From NCBI RefSeq assembly GCF_021130785.1, contig NW_025777534.1, forward strand, positions 61,369 through 125,368: a stretch of 64,000 bases of DNA, written 5' to 3'. The notes below the pieces were generated by a model. That model ran no database searches and had not been told where the DNA came from. It saw only the letters and a list, made by a program, of their open reading frames with translations. Position numbers and translations under genes: made by a program. This document shows, piece by piece, positions 23,228 through 35,046 of this stretch; the first letter of the stretch is position 1, and every line of letters begins with the position of its first letter. The DNA is from Homalodisca vitripennis (Eukaryota; Arthropoda; Insecta; Hemiptera; Cicadellidae).

Positions 23228-23473
23228 TAGTATCCTGCCAGAGAGCATTTCGTAGTACTTGACCAAGAGTGAAGGCTGGGTAAGCACAAACTTGCCAACG
23301 AGATCTACCGCAGCCTCACGTACTGACGCTGAGTGGTCTAGGAAGGAGTGATTGATAGCTGCCTGGACTGTCTGTAAGGCCAGTACTTCCTTGTCTACTT
23401 CCATCAGGGCAGAGAGGCATTTCATGGCCTTGGCACGCAACAGTACAGATGACTCCATCAACACTCCCAGAAT
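23228..23473 (-). CDS. Nipped-B: Nipped-B exon, HEAT repeats
   Basis: Acceptor GTGTGACAG above 23473, donor ATACTA/GTACGT below 23228, phase 0 at both ends. Reads ILGVLMESSVLLRAKAMKCL, then NHSFLDHSASVREAAVDLVG and KFVLTQPSLLVKYYEMLSGR. It matches the NIPBL region that contains RTKAMKCLSEVV and NSTSVREAAVELLGRFVL. This was the anchor used to identify the gene. Intact. Confidence 0.97.
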
Positions 23474-24086
23474 CTGTCACACCCAATGTGAGACTAAACT
23501 TTTGATCATAAAGCATTATGATAATTAATAAAGTAATCTATAAGTGTGGCTCACACAACTAAATTACAAAACAATAATAATTAATGTTTTATTTCAATTT
23601 GTTCCTTTTGATAGCCAATCTATGGTTTAAATATTTATTGATTTTATTAATTTGTATAAAAGTTCAATATAAGCTGCAAAAATTAATATTTTTATCCTTT
23701 ACTTAGGATAGGAAGGTTGTCCACAGTTATACATATTTATAATAAATCACAAGAGATCAGCATAGAACTGTGAATGTGTAATCAAAATGTCGGTCAAATC
23801 AATTAAAAATTATTCAATTGGCACCGAAAAACATAACGTCATGTCAAGCTAAATGCTGTGGGTATTGTGAATATAAGAGTGGATTAAGTAAAAATTTTCT
23901 TAGCTTAAAAACTGATAAATAATTATTTTTATATTTTATATGTTTAGTAACAACCATGAACTATTTATAAAATGTTTAATGTTTTGATGGATGATTTGAC
24001 CGGGAATGACCTCAAGAGAATTCATTGTCTTAATGAATTGAATAATTAAATATAAAGTATGTTTTAACGACTAGAATATTACTTAC

Positions 24087-24346
24087 ATGTTTCAAATAAA
24101 TTGTAAACCTCTTTGAAAATGGTGTTTTGAATGACAGATACTTCAACAAAAGTCCAGCACTATTATAATCAACACATGTATGTAGCAATTCACAGTTTAA
24201 GCCTCTCTTTGCAGTGCAATTTTCAAATAAGCCAACTTCACTCAGCAGAAACTTCTTTCTTGTTTCAGCTACATTGTTCACTCTCAATGCCTCCTCTATA
24301 TCACTATGCATTTCTCCATTGTCATCTAACTTTTCTTTGTTTGTGT
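24087..24346 (-). CDS. Nipped-B: Nipped-B exon, HEAT repeats
   Basis: Acceptor ATGTTTTAG above 24346, donor CAT/GTAAGT below 24087. Reads DTNKEKLDDNGEMHSDIEEA, ETRKKFLLSEVG and AGLLLKYLSFKTPFSKRFTI, then YLKH. It matches the NIPBL segment with NRKKFL, ACLIVRYLASMRPFAQSFDIYL. The start is in phase 1, fitting the upstream exon only when that exon is read in its second frame, which supports a real frame lesion there. An alternative acceptor ATGCAG at 24377-24372 would fit phase 0 but adds unconserved residues. Confidence 0.92.
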
Positions 24347-24561
24347 CTAAAACATAAAAATCCAGTAATACATGTTGACGCTGCATTTACAAACTACATT
24401 CCAATCCTTACAGTTACTCATTGAACTGGTTAATGCTATATGACCAACAGCTATAGCTATGATGCTGTGAGCCAGTGGATGTAACATATTGTTCTAAAGC
24501 TGAAAGTTCTAAAATATACACTAATTCATATACATTTGACCTGAGGCAGCAAGTTACTTAC

Positions 24562-24768
24562 CTGTTTGTTTCCTTTTAGAAGATTTGTCAGATTTAGGGA
24601 ACTTACTGGAAGATGTGTTACAACTTGTACAATTATCCTGGTACCACACAAAACCAGATAAAGATGTCTGGAATTAGATATTGTAGGATCTCCTTGCCCC
24701 TTCACTGTCAAGTAGTTTAACAGCACTCTTTGTATCAGCTGAGTCTTCAACTCCTCATCCATATCATT
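24562..24768 (-). CDS. Nipped-B: Nipped-B exon with an internal 2-nt frame break
   Basis: Acceptor TTTGCAG above 24768, donor ACAG/GTAAGT below 24562. First frame: NDMDEELKTQLIQRVLLNYL and SRHLYLVL. The homologous sequence then continues in a different frame as WYQDNCTSCNTSS..KRKQT. Family members read ..RxFYIAQWxxD.. without a gap, so two surplus bases (TG in TGTG, plus-strand CACACA at 24645-24650) break the frame. Downstream phase (1) matches the next exon only after the shift. Without correction the protein would read through 35 wrong codons and lose frame. Confidence 0.88.
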
Positions 24769-24848
24769 CTGCAAAAAAATACAAGAAATTTGTCTCTTGT
24801 GGATTTTTTTCTGCAGGAAAGCTCTAATTAATAATAATAAAAATGTAC

Positions 24849-25034
24849 CTTAATGTTTTTATTTTGGTCCACTTCTTCCTCAAATTTCATATCCCTGATA
24901 ATTTGGTCGACAGTGCTCAACTTAATTTCATATTGCTTATCATCTTCATGCATTCCTGCTACCAAAATTCCCAAAAAATCTAAGGATGTCATTCGAAGTG
25001 GCATTCCTTCTTTTTTGTTGATAAGACTGGCCAC
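24849..25034 (-). CDS. Nipped-B: Nipped-B exon, HEAT repeats
   Basis: Acceptor GTTTTAG above 25034, donor AAG/GTACAT below 24849, phase 0 both ends. Reads VASLINKKEGMPLRMTSLDF then LGILVAGMHEDDKQYEIKLS, equal to the NIPBL stretch with ALRVASLDYLGTVAARLRKD. Separated by only an 80-bp intron from the next exon. Intact. Confidence 0.92.
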
Positions 25035-25699
25035 CTAAAACAGTAGGTTTGACTAAGGTATATTTAAAAGTTAATTTACTATATTAGTATATATTACAAG
25101 ATTTATAAATTCCTTATCATTCATTACATGACCTTGGTACAAATAATATATTGTTATAGAAGAAACCATATTTAATTTAGTGATTTCCAGGACAAATAAA
25201 CCTATTATTTCATAGGGTCTGAACCAGAAAGATAAAAATCGTCTCCTTAATCTAATTATATCAACTAAAACCAGTCTGGTCAAAACCTACGTATACTCAT
25301 TATATAAGCTCAATTTTTTGTGACATTACCAATAAACAAATGAGAAATGAAGAGGAACAAAATATTATTGTAGATGTGTTTAATAGAAGAAAGATTAAGG
25401 GGGCACTAGTACAATATGACATAGTAGAACAGGATTACAAATCCATGCAACAGTTACAATACATTACTTACTGTGGAGAACAGTGTTTGAATAAAATACA
25501 CAAATCCCAAATACACTTTACCAGTTTTAGGATCAAATTCATGTAACTGTGCTGGAAAACTAATCATGATTCTACTGAGAAGGCTAGATTATTAGGAGAT
25601 TGTGTTATAAGAAAGAGTACACATACAGATTGAACAATAAACATTTTTTTGAGAGATATTTTGAGGAATTAGTATTTCTTGGAAGTAATATTTTTAGAT

Positions 25700-27478
25700 T
25701 TTGTTTTGGTGTTTTATAGAGGTGTTTTATGTCACCAACCCAAGAGACTTTTACAAATCAATTAAAACTTTCAAGAAGGGATACACACCAAGCTCATATG
25801 GCGTCAAAATAAATGGAAGGATCACGACAGAAAGAAATGAAGTTCTCAAGGTGTGGAAGGATTATTTTGAAGCTTTACTTAATGGGGAAGTTAAGAATAA
25901 TATTAATATGGACGTACCAGTGTACAACCTGAAGTAAAAAAACCCACATTAGAAGAGATCCGGGAAGTAATTAGAGGACTTAAGAACCACAAGGCACCAG
26001 GAAGCGATGGAATAACTTCTGAAATGTTAAAGGCTGGAGGTATCGAACTTGCGTCTCAACTGCACAAGCTTATAGAAGACATATGGGAAAAAGAAGAGAT
26101 GCCTTCGGACTGGGAGGAAGCCATAATTGTGCCTTTACACAAAAAAAGGGACAAACAAGAGCCAAATAATTACAGGGGAATTTCATTGTTGAATACTTCA
26201 TACAAGATACTGTCAAAAATAATACAGAAAAGATTAGAAGTGTACACAGAAGAAATAATTGAAGATCACCAGGCAGGATTTCAAAAAGGAAGGTCGACCA
26301 TCGATCAAATATTTGTTCTAAAAGAATCAATAGCCAAGCACTGGGAATTTGATAGAGCATTGTATGGATTATTCATAGACTTTCAGAAAGCTTATGACAG
26401 TATCAATCGAAATAAACTATGGGAAAAAATGGAGCAGTATGGAATACCTACAAAACTAACGAAAATGGCAAAACTTAGCTTAGAAAATTCCAAATGCAAA
26501 GTTAAAGTGGAAAATGAATATTCACCTGAGTTTGAGGTAAAAACAGGGGTGAGACAGGGAGACAGCCTCTCTCCATTACTGTTCAATTTAGCCCTGGAAG
26601 AAGCGTTGAAAGAAATAAGAAATAGGAAACTAGGTATAAGCATTGGAACTAAGATAGGAGCACTGGCATTTGCGGATGACGTGGTGTTAGTTTCCAATGA
26701 CAGAGATGAACTGATGGAGATGACAGGAATATTAATAGACAAAACACGGTCAATAGGACTAGAAATTAACGACGCTAAGACAAAGTTGATTTATTTTAGG
26801 CAAGGAAATAATGGTAGAGAAGATTTGGAAATACTGAACCATAAATTCGAACAGGTTGAAAGATTCAAATACCTCGGAGCAATAGTTAATTCAAAGAGTA
26901 ATGAACTAATAGAAATCCAAAATAGAATAAATTTGGCAAATAGAAGCATGTACGCATTAAATAATATTTTAAAATCAAAATTACTGTCTTACAAAACAAA
27001 ATTAAGAATATATAAGACTGTTATAAGACCAGTTCTTCTCTATGGAGCAGAGACATGGATTATAGATAAACAGGCAGAAAAGAGATTGGTTACATTCGAG
27101 AATAAAATTTTGAGGAAAATTTTCGGACCTATTAGAGATGGAGATGGATGGAGAATCAGGCACAACCAAGAAATCAGAGAGATGTTTCAATCTCCAGACG
27201 TTGTAGGAGAAGCAAAGAGCAAGAGACTTCGGTGGGCAGGCCATGTGATGAGGAGGGAGGATGATAAATTGATTAAAGAGGTTTGGAAACACAATCCAGT
27301 TAGAAGAAGACCTCGAGGTAGACCCAAAAATCTCTGGAAGGACCAGGTGGAGAAGGACTTGCGGAAATTGAGAGCGGGTCAGGGGGATTGTGAAGACAGG
27401 GAGAGATGGAGGCAGCTGGTTGGCGAGGCCAAATACCACCTAGGGTATCCATGGCCATGGGAGTAAGAGTAAGTAAGT
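25700..27478 (+). mobile_element. 5'-truncated RTE-type LINE with (GTAA)n-like tail
   Basis: Plus-strand element in the Nipped-B intron 25035-27542. Begins inside the linker before the reverse transcriptase (NPRDFYKSIKTFKKGYTPS), has a long open frame and ends GGGAGTAAGAGTAAGTAAGT. Related to the fragment at 52580-53485, which has the same kind of tail. The endonuclease is missing, so the copy cannot move. Confidence 0.9.
26024..27466 (+). CDS. Reverse transcriptase part of an RTE-type LINE (480 codons, open)
   Basis: Motifs in order: AIIVPLHKKRDKQEPNNYRG, ISLLNTSYKILSKIIQKRLE, GFQKGRSTIDQIF, motif A YGLFIDFQKAYDSINRN, motif B KTGVRQGDSLSPLLFNLALE, motif C LAFADDVVLVSN (FADD), KYLGAIVNSK, LLYGAETW and C-terminal RLRWAGHVMRRED and RPRGRPKNLW. 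Uninterrupted for 480 codons, hence young. The true protein began upstream: 25701-25937 continues into it after one frame change near 25935 (SVQPEVKKPTLEEIREVIRG, then GLKNHKAPGSDGITSEMLKA). The domain copies LINE RNA into DNA at the nicked target. Confidence 0.93.
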   Translation: MLKAGGIELASQLHKLIEDIWEKEEMPSDWEEAIIVPLHKKRDKQEPNNYRGISLLNTSYKILSKIIQKRLEVYTEEIIEDHQAGFQKGRSTIDQIFVLKESIAKHWEFDRALYGLFIDFQKAYDSINRNKLWEKMEQYGIPTKLTKMAKLSLENSKCKVKVENEYSPEFEVKTGVRQGDSLSPLLFNLALEEALKEIRNRKLGISIGTKIGALAFADDVVLVSNDRDELMEMTGILIDKTRSIGLEINDAKTKLIYFRQGNNGREDLEILNHKFEQVERFKYLGAIVNSKSNELIEIQNRINLANRSMYALNNILKSKLLSYKTKLRIYKTVIRPVLLYGAETWIIDKQAEKRLVTFENKILRKIFGPIRDGDGWRIRHNQEIREMFQSPDVVGEAKSKRLRWAGHVMRREDDKLIKEVWKHNPVRRRPRGRPKNLWKDQVEKDLRKLRAGQGDCEDRERWRQLVGEAKYHLGYPWPWE

Positions 27479-27542
27479 TTTATAGAGGACTAATTTTGGT
27501 TATATACAGTATATACAGTATACAGTAACCTGTTATAATTAC

Positions 27543-27758
27543 CAAGAGGTTTCCAAGAACACAGAGCATCAAGCCAGCCGAGGACCACTCTGGCTTGTTG
27601 TGTGCAGTGAGAAGATCACGGATGAAGTTCTCGAAGAGCAGTTTGTAGACAGAATTCTCACTCTTGCTGCTACATTTAGTCAACCACATATGCAGGAACT
27701 CGTGTGCAGTTCTGCGAGCCAGAATTAACTTGGAGGAGATCACTGAGTCAATATCCTC
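27543..27758 (-). CDS. Nipped-B: Nipped-B exon, HEAT repeats
   Basis: Acceptor TCAACAG above 27758, donor TTG/GTAATT below 27543, phase 0. Reads EDIDSVISSKLILARRTAHE, FLHMWLTKCSSKSENSVYKL and NKPEWSSAGLMLCVLGNLL. The last piece matches NKPEWPAAELLLSLLGRLL of NIPBL. Intact. Confidence 0.95.
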
Positions 27759-28195
27759 CTGTTGAAGAAAGTGTTTGCTTCTATAAATATTTGTAAAATT
27801 TTGATTGTTGAGTCATTGTACAGTGCAAAATGTTTCCAAAATTGTCATATGCCATATTTTTACAATTATATCAAACCTTTTGAGATCATCCCATAACACA
27901 AAAAGTAAGCCAATAATAATACATTATTTTAAAGAGATTTGAGGATAAATTTATATATAGCTAGAGAAAGCACACGTACAAAAAAATTTGTCATTATTAT
28001 CCAAGCATAGATGCTGCAACAAAATGTTTTGTGAATTTAGCAAATGTCTGAAAACCTGTTATTCTGAATAACAAAAAATAAAGCTCGAAATTATTTTAGA
28101 AAACCAAGATATTTCCTTATTTTGGTTATCAACCTACAAGATAAAAACCTATGTGTGTGTATATATATATATATATGAGTGCTTGTATATATATA

Positions 28196-30583
28196 CAGTA
28201 GAGTCCCGTTAATCCGACCTAATTGGGACCGAGCCCTGTTCGGATTATGTGATTGTTGGATTAGCCGGAATTACAGAAAAATACGGTTTTTTAAACTTGA
28301 GAATGGGTCTATTTTGTTATAGAATTATCACATTGTTTATTAAAAACATGTTTTATGACTGTTGCATTGTATTTCTTGACAAAATAAACGTGTTTGCGAA
28401 TACTAAGCACATTTACCGTATTTAGCGTGAGAGTTCTATTGTTTAGGCAATGTGAGCGTACTGCATATTGTACGGGTCCACGCGCTACGGGTCAGACTGT
28501 ACTCCCCCTCCCACGGAGCGGCGTGCCAAAAATACACACACTGACTCATAGAATAGCCGCACATTGCGCTGTAGTCTGCATTGTGTCGTCTGTCATCTCA
28601 GTGCAAACATCGATTCCACTGTTGTGATTATTTGCGTAGTAAAAGTGTGAGAGCTGATTTTTATGGCGAGTAAGCGAAAGCATACTACCGTCACTCTTAA
28701 AGACAAGCTAGAGACGCCCTACAGCGTTTAGATAAGGGTGAAAGTGTGACTAAATTGGCAACAGAGTTTAATGTTGGCAAATCTACAATTTGTGATTGGA
28801 GGAAAAATCGTGCAAAGCTTGAGCAATATTGTGCTACTTCTTCTGGCCAGACTCTTGAAAAACAGACAAAACAGTGAAGCAATCTCAGTATGATAAAGTA
28901 GATGAAGCGCTTTTTTGTTTGGTTTTCCCAGGAAAGGGAGAGAGGAACTCCTTTAAGTGGGCCTATTGTGGGTAATTGAATGAATTAATGAACAGCGGTG
29001 AATGTTTTCATGCTAGTACTGGGTGGCTAGACCGATGGAAGAAGCGCCATGGAATACGGCAGTTGACAATTACAGGAGAACAACTTTCATCTGACCACGA
29101 TGCATCAAGGGAATACGTGAGTAAATTTGAAACTTTGATATTGGATGGAAATTATTCTCCACAGCAAATTTATAATGCTGATGAAAACCGGCCTCAACTT
29201 TAGAGCACTGCCTACAAAGAGTTTGGCGTCTAAAGAAGAAATCCATGCTCCTGGTTTTTAAAATGAGCAAAGATCGAGTAACAATAATGGCATGTTCTAA
29301 TGCTGCTGGTAATCACAAGCTTCCACTAATGTTGATAGGGAAATCTGCTAGACCTAGAGCTTTCAAAAATGTCAATATGAACTCATTGCCAGTTTATTAC
29401 AAGAACCAGAAAAAAGCGTGGATGAACGGACAGTTGTTTAAACAATGGTTTCATGACGAGTTTGTACCCCCGTGTCCAACAATTCAGTAATGACAATGAT
29501 TTACCCCCACGTGCTATTCTCTTCATTGACAATGCGCCATCGCACCCAAATACCGAAGAACTTTCTAGTGGTGAAATTAAAGTATCATTTTTACCTCCAA
29601 ATGTTACAGCCTTATTGCAGCCAATGGACCAAGGTGTGTGTTGCAATCACTTAAAACTTAAATACCGCAAGCAGTTTTTTGCGAAACCTGATTGTAGATG
29701 AATCAGTCTCTTTGGTTCAAAAAATAAAACAAACTAACATCAAGGATGTTGTGTATTGGATTGCTGATTCTTGGGAGAACATTACAGACCAAACTTTGAG
29801 GAAGTCTTGGACAAAAGTATGGCCTACCCTTGGCGTTCCAAGACAACCAAGCAGACAACGATAGAGAAAATGTGTTACGGCTAGTTCAAGCAATTCCTGG
29901 TTGCGAGAAAGCAGATGAAACAGACGTCAATGAATGGATGGTAGCAGATGGTGCGTGCTCCGAATTCCTAACTGATCACGACATAGTTGCGGCAGTCACT
30001 CAAGAATCAATCGAGTGTGAGGAGGAAGGAAGTGACGATGAGAACCTGAGTGATAAAGAAGAGTTTGGTGCCACACGCAGACGGTGCAGCAGCGCTTAAC
30101 CTTGCACTACGATACTTAGAGCAACAGGCTACTGCTACACCTGCCGATATCATGTTATGACACGATGGCGAAACTACGCGTCATCCAATAGACTCTCTTC
30201 AATGCGACAGAAGACAATTACTGAATTTATGTCTTTTAACAATTAATATTGTACTCAATAATAATATCAGTACTGTACGTCCAATTTTGATTTCACTTAA
30301 TACAGTAATTTAACTCATACTTAACCTATAAGTTTCAATTTGGGTACTGTATTTAACTTCATTATTTTTGTACTGTACCGTACACAATTTGTCTTAATAA
30401 AATACTGTATGTCTATTTAATTAAAGTTTTCTTTGTTTATGTACGAAATGATGCACCCATTTTCATTTTTTTAAATAATTAGTTCCTATAACTGTTCATT
30501 ATCGTTATAAATAATTCCTGCTGGACCTGTTCGGATTAACCGACGTTCGGATTACACGTGTTCGGATTAGCGGGACTCCATTG
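28196..30583 (+). mobile_element. Tigger/pogo transposon, full length but frameshifted
   Basis: Ends CAGTAGAGTCCCGTTAATCC and inverse of CAATGGAGTCCCGCTAATCC, flanked by TA (28194-28195, 30584-30585). 2388 bp, about the size of an autonomous Tigger. All domains of the transposase are present in order but split among frames. It lies in the Nipped-B intron 27759-35874. Confidence 0.93.
28663..30099 (+). pseudogene. Tigger/pogo (jerky/CENP-B-like) transposase, broken
   Basis: Starts MASKRKHTTVTLKDKLE, frameshift near 28711, then ALQRLDKGESVTKLATEFNV and GKSTICDWRKNRAKLEQY (first CENP-B-type helix-turn-helix). Second DNA-binding domain: ASTGWLDRWKKRHGIRQLTI. Catalytic core: SPQQIYNADE (first Asp), RVTIMACSNAAGNHKLPLML, ILFIDNAPSHPN (second Asp) and FLPPNVTALLQPMDQGV (third Asp), 32 residues between the last two, as in pogo-type DDxD. 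Acidic C-terminus. At least four frame changes or stops, so not functional. Confidence 0.9.
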
Positions 30584-30607
30584 TATAAGCACTCAATGTT
30601 GTATTAA

Positions 30608-31915
30608 CACGTTAGCTGCCCCACCAGCTAGATCTGGCCGGCAATGATGGAATGCAGGTTGAGTTTCACAGACTGAAACTGATCACTGCTGCGATCTATT
30701 GGTTTCAAACTGAACTGACAGTATACTGTTTAGAATGGGCTATACAGAAAACCAAGACGTTTTATTCTAGTTCTTCATGAGTGGACAACAGTTTAGGTTT
30801 CAAATTGAAAAGTTTTCATGTACTTCTGTCGATCAGATATATCCAGCAATTATTTTAATCTTCAATGTTTATTTTAAACATAACAGAATACTGTGTACTA
30901 TTGTGCTTTAACAGAACAATAATCAAAAAATGCCTCATGTATGTACTTCCTTAAAACACACAAGTATGGTTTGTCCTCACACTGGTTACAGAAAGTGTTC
31001 AATTTTTTAAAGTTCTTTGCTCCCTTACGCCCAAGTTCTGTTACTGTTTTCTTGTAACATATTGTACTACTTTTCCTCATTCTGTGTCTGGTTTTTTTTC
31101 TTTCTGACTCAGTCAAATAATGATGCTCCGTAGCCCTTACAGGTGGAACAACATCTTCTTTTAAACCCATTGAGGTAATTACAACATTCTCCTTGATGGC
31201 AGTTACAGAAATACTGTACTATTTAACTCGTCCACTAGCTGCTGGTTTGGCTTTGACTTTGTCCGTATAGGTTAAATACAAGTTAACCATTGATGTATCA
31301 AGAAGAAACTCCTCTGCCACTTTGTGGTATGGATTTTCGTGCACCAGTATTGTACAGAGACATTTGATCAAATTTATCTATCATCATGTTCGCATTATTG
31401 TAATCACCAACAACATTATAGTAACTTGTGGTTTCGAAATGGGTATTTAATGTTTGTTCTTTTTTACTGTTTCTATTAAATCAATCCTGTGCAGAGTAAA
31501 TAGCATGCACATGTCTTGTTTATATTTTCATCTGTATTTCCATCTGGAAACAGCTATGAGAACTATACCATCTGTGTTTTCATGTGATGTAATTTATCCC
31601 TCTTGGAGAGGCAGCAACTTCATTACTTGAACTGATAGGTTTTCTCTTTATTCTCGAAGTTTTTCAACTAGGTGTGTGTCGTTTGATAATAGGGTGTTTG
31701 CCAACTTAAGTGATTGTCTACATACAATATGTGACTCTTGTACAAGTTTTCCATTAGCTCCATAACATCAGAAGTTGCCATCATCTCATTATCATTTAAG
31801 CTGGTGCTTATTTCCATGTATAGCTTAGTTTTAAAAGTTACCCATCCCCCCAAAGAAAGAAACGTTTGCCTCCACACGTAGTCCTCAAAGAACCTTTGCA
31901 CCTCCCTTACTTATG
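30608..31915 (-). pseudogene. Old piggyBac-type element, decayed, one end recognisable
   Basis: TTAA at 30604-30607 followed by CACGTTAGCTGCCCC. The minus strand holds fragments of a piggyBac transposase: LYMEISTSLNDN with ILYVDNHLSWQTPYYQTTHT (the LYTDNFYTS-type second Asp region, about 31690-31830), and a basic C-terminal part ending FCNQCEDKPYLCVLRKY (zinc-finger-like, about 30935-31000). The 5' end at the right is lost where the R1-like LINE begins. Much older than the other TTAA elements. Confidence 0.7.
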
Positions 31916-31924
31916 TTTGTACCC

Positions 31925-33276
31925 TCAAAATCTGAGACTTTTACAAAATACAATCAAATTTATTCTCTGATGTCCTTGGGGCTGAGAAGATATGCCACTA
32001 GGAAGTTTTTCTTACTTTTAGATATGGCAGGATAGTTTAGCCATATATATTCCACTGATTCTTCTACTTCTCCACAGAGTCTGCATTCATCAGTCTGACT
32101 AAGACCCACCTTATAAGATGTTTTCGAAGAGGATCATGTCCTGTCAGCATCCTCAATCTTATATCCTGCTTACTTTGTTCTAAGAGAGATGACCACCCTT
32201 CAGCATAAGAAGAGATAAACATTTTTGATTATCTTAATCCTGAAACCCTATCCCAGTTAAAGGATCTAATCCTCATTTCCCAATATTTTACGAGAGCTTT
32301 ACTGTAGGAGAAGGTTACTCCAAAGCCTGGCTCAGGCCCCTACCATAAGGGATTCTGTACCTATGTTGGCGAGGGTATCTATCTGCTTTTTCCTTTCCAT
32401 GAATGCCCATGGTTGGCACCCAACCGAGTGTAACTCTAGACTCCATATTTCCCTATCTTCAATAGAGACTACATATGGTTTATCAAAGGAGTATTTCTTG
32501 AGCATTCTTTCTGATATGTTGGTTAACATTTCAACCTGATGAAATTCCTGGGTTATGTTCATGTGCCCTTCTGAGGAGGTAGACTTAATTATCTTTGTAC
32601 CCAGAAGCTTCATTGCACTTAAAGTGAATATTTTCTTCACCTCCTGCCTCAGAGTGGAGTAACTCAGAACCGCTTCAAGTGCCAGGGTTGGACAGGAGTT
32701 CATTGCCCCTGTGGTGCTTGCACAAGCTAATCTTTGAAAACTTTGTAGCCTCTTGGCAGCTGTTTTCTTTTCTACTTTCGGCTACCACACTAATGCAGCA
32801 TATTATGACCATTGGTTTTATAATGACTTCATAGATCCAATAAATTATTTTGAGATTCAGTCCCCATTCCAGTCCAAAGAGTCTTTTACAGGCCCAAGGG
32901 CCTTTGTCGCTTTAGATACTGTGTTCTCAATATGTGGTTTCCAAGTCAGCCTCTCATCCAGGACTACGCCCAGATATTTGACTGCATTAGAGTGGTTTAT
33001 CCTGATACCTTCCAGAACAGGTTGTACAAGCTGGAACTTACTTTTCCTGGTAAAGGTTATCATACTTGTTTTTGATGGGTTAATCCATAAACCATGACAC
33101 CAGTTGCTTATAAAATTTATGGCTTCTTGAGTGAAGCGTTCCAGCGTACCTTTATTATTCCCTATGACCAAAAGTACAAGGTCATTAGCGTAGCATTTTA
33201 GTCTTATTCCCCTCTTTCCTGCTATAGTTAGGAGATCGTCAACCACCATCGTCCATAGTATACCCATGCTTGTCAC
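31925..33276 (-). mobile_element. 5'-truncated R1-like LINE
   Basis: Minus strand. Starts inside the reverse transcriptase at GILWTMVVDDLL. Motif C reads YANDLVLLV, so the second Asp of YADD is changed to Asn-Asp. Follows ISNWCHGLWINPSKT, VKYLGVVLDERLTWKPHIEN, then (32332-32703) SCPTLALEAVLS and HSVGCQPWAF, and at about 32020-32100 DECRLCGEVEESVEYIW, the Cys-rich end common in this clade. Several frameshifts. Inactive. Confidence 0.8.
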
Positions 33277-33440
33277 AAAGTTTAAACATTTTGAGCCTGT
33301 ATCTGTGGGCTTTATTAGGCTAGTATTATCTGAACTATAGTCTTTGCCTAAAGCGAATTATACTTTCATCAGCAACGAGTTCCTTATCTGCAAGCTAGCA
33401 AAGAGATAATTGAGTTTTGTAGTTAACGGTAATATCTTAA

Positions 33441-34275
33441 CACTTTGAACGCCGATATAAATTTAGTATTCTTTTAAATTACGCTCATTTAAGGTGAAAA
33501 TATGAAAATGAAAATTCCTTAAAGCTATATTTTTTATTCATACCTAATGACAAATAACACACACACACACACACAAATTTTTTACAATAATGTAATACTT
33601 GCATTAAAATAATCAAATATTTTCATAATAATGGAATATTTCAATAAAAATCAAATTCAGGTTACAGAGTAATCAAATAAATGTGATGAAAAATATGAAA
33701 ACTATGTACAAGGATAAGAAAACAAATAAAGTTTAATATGCTGATCTAGATTAGTTTATAAGTTCTGATGATAGATTTAGCAGTTGTATGGTAAACTTCA
33801 AAACACAAATCGGGATGAAGCCATGGGGTCTCGGGACATGACTTGCAGCCATTATAACACAACAGAAAAGAAACAATAAAAACTTGATTATAACACCTAA
33901 AACATGGTAACAATAAATTGTTACAACTGTTTGTATAAGGAATGACAACGCAAGAACACTTCCCAAAGGCACAATGCGTGCTCCACTGACAGTCGGTAAT
34001 GGCGGATAGTATCGTCATTGGCGTACAGACGGGAGTGGGAGAACAGCTGCCAGCAACAAAACAATTTATTGTTTACCTACTGTGGCCAGCTGATAGCTGC
34101 AACTGGATTATTTGGTCAAGCCAGTACATTACTTAGTATTGTGGCCTATATATTGAGCTTATAAACTTCAAAAACAGTAATAAAATATATTTTTATTGAT
34201 CGGCAGATTATTTCGTCTTTGGCGTTATAAGACCTAACAACATCGCGGATTATTCCATCTACGGCGTGCTAAGGG
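33441..34275 (-). mobile_element. TTAA-bounded piggyBac-type element with C-terminal transposase remnant
   Basis: TTAA at 33437-33440 and 34276-34279; ends CACTTTGAACGCCG and inverse of CCCTTAGCACGCCG (12 of 14 alike). Inside the right end a block is duplicated (GCAGATTATTTCGTCTTTGGCGT-type, then GCGGATTATTCCATCTACGGCGT-type). On the minus strand CYNGCKSCPETPWLHPDLCF then EVYHTTAKSIIRTYKLI, the Cys-His C-terminus of piggyBac transposases. A (CA)n tract lies at 33557-33576. Confidence 0.87.
33557..33576. repeat. (CA)n microsatellite
   Basis: About ten CA units within the TTAA element. Confidence 0.95.
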
Positions 34276-34279
34276 TTAA

Positions 34280-35046
34280 CAATACGAACAGCATGTGCAA
34301 TGTAATCATTATCATTAAAGTGCCAGAATCGGAGCAGTAATAATTGTAAACAGTTTCGGCTCATTACATTTTTGGTAACATAGATTTTATACAATATATT
34401 ATTTGACTAATAGTCTGTGATGCAAATATTTGATGTTAAGCCCATCCATATAAAAATACCAATGAACTTAGTCATTTCCTCTGAATTTGTTGATCACCAT
34501 TTCCTCAACTTGCTACTATGATTCAAACGTAAATCAGAGATGATTTTTGCAGCATTTCTGTTGGTCTCATCAACCACCAGTTGCAACGGTCTGTGTTAAG
34601 GAATAATCCTCAGGATTCTGACAGGCATGACATACTTGGATACTAAATTGAAAGAAAATTGCTTTTGCCTACACTTATAAATTGTCCATTGACGTACCTT
34701 ATCATTTCCTTTTCTTCCCACACCTACCCCATTTGTATCTGTTTTTTTTTCTGCTGTACTCATCTCCATCAGTACACTTTTATCATCACTGCTTTCAGGT
34801 TTACTGTCACTAGGAAGAAAGTCTGGATATTCGTTGGTGTCGTCCACATATTCACTACACTTCTGTGGGTTGTTTTAACATGTCACACAACCCACACTGA
34901 TGTTACCCATGTAATTATCAGTAACAGACAAGTAAACAAAGAAGACATCAAATTGGCAGGCATGTTTTGTTTGAGTGATGGGTCAACTGTCAGTCAGTCC
35001 CAACCTTGCAGAATAGAAACATTCTACCAGTGTAATCCCTGCAGAA
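34280..35046. other. Intronic sequence with one weak minus-strand open frame
   Basis: A minus-strand frame at 34596-34847 reads MDDTNEYPDFLPSDSKPESS and later RKGNDKVRQWTIYKCRQKQ. The acidic leader followed by a basic Arg/Lys-rich stretch recalls N-termini of several transposon-encoded proteins, but no family could be assigned and it is short. It may be a remnant belonging to the repeat at 35047-35672. Confidence 0.3.
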
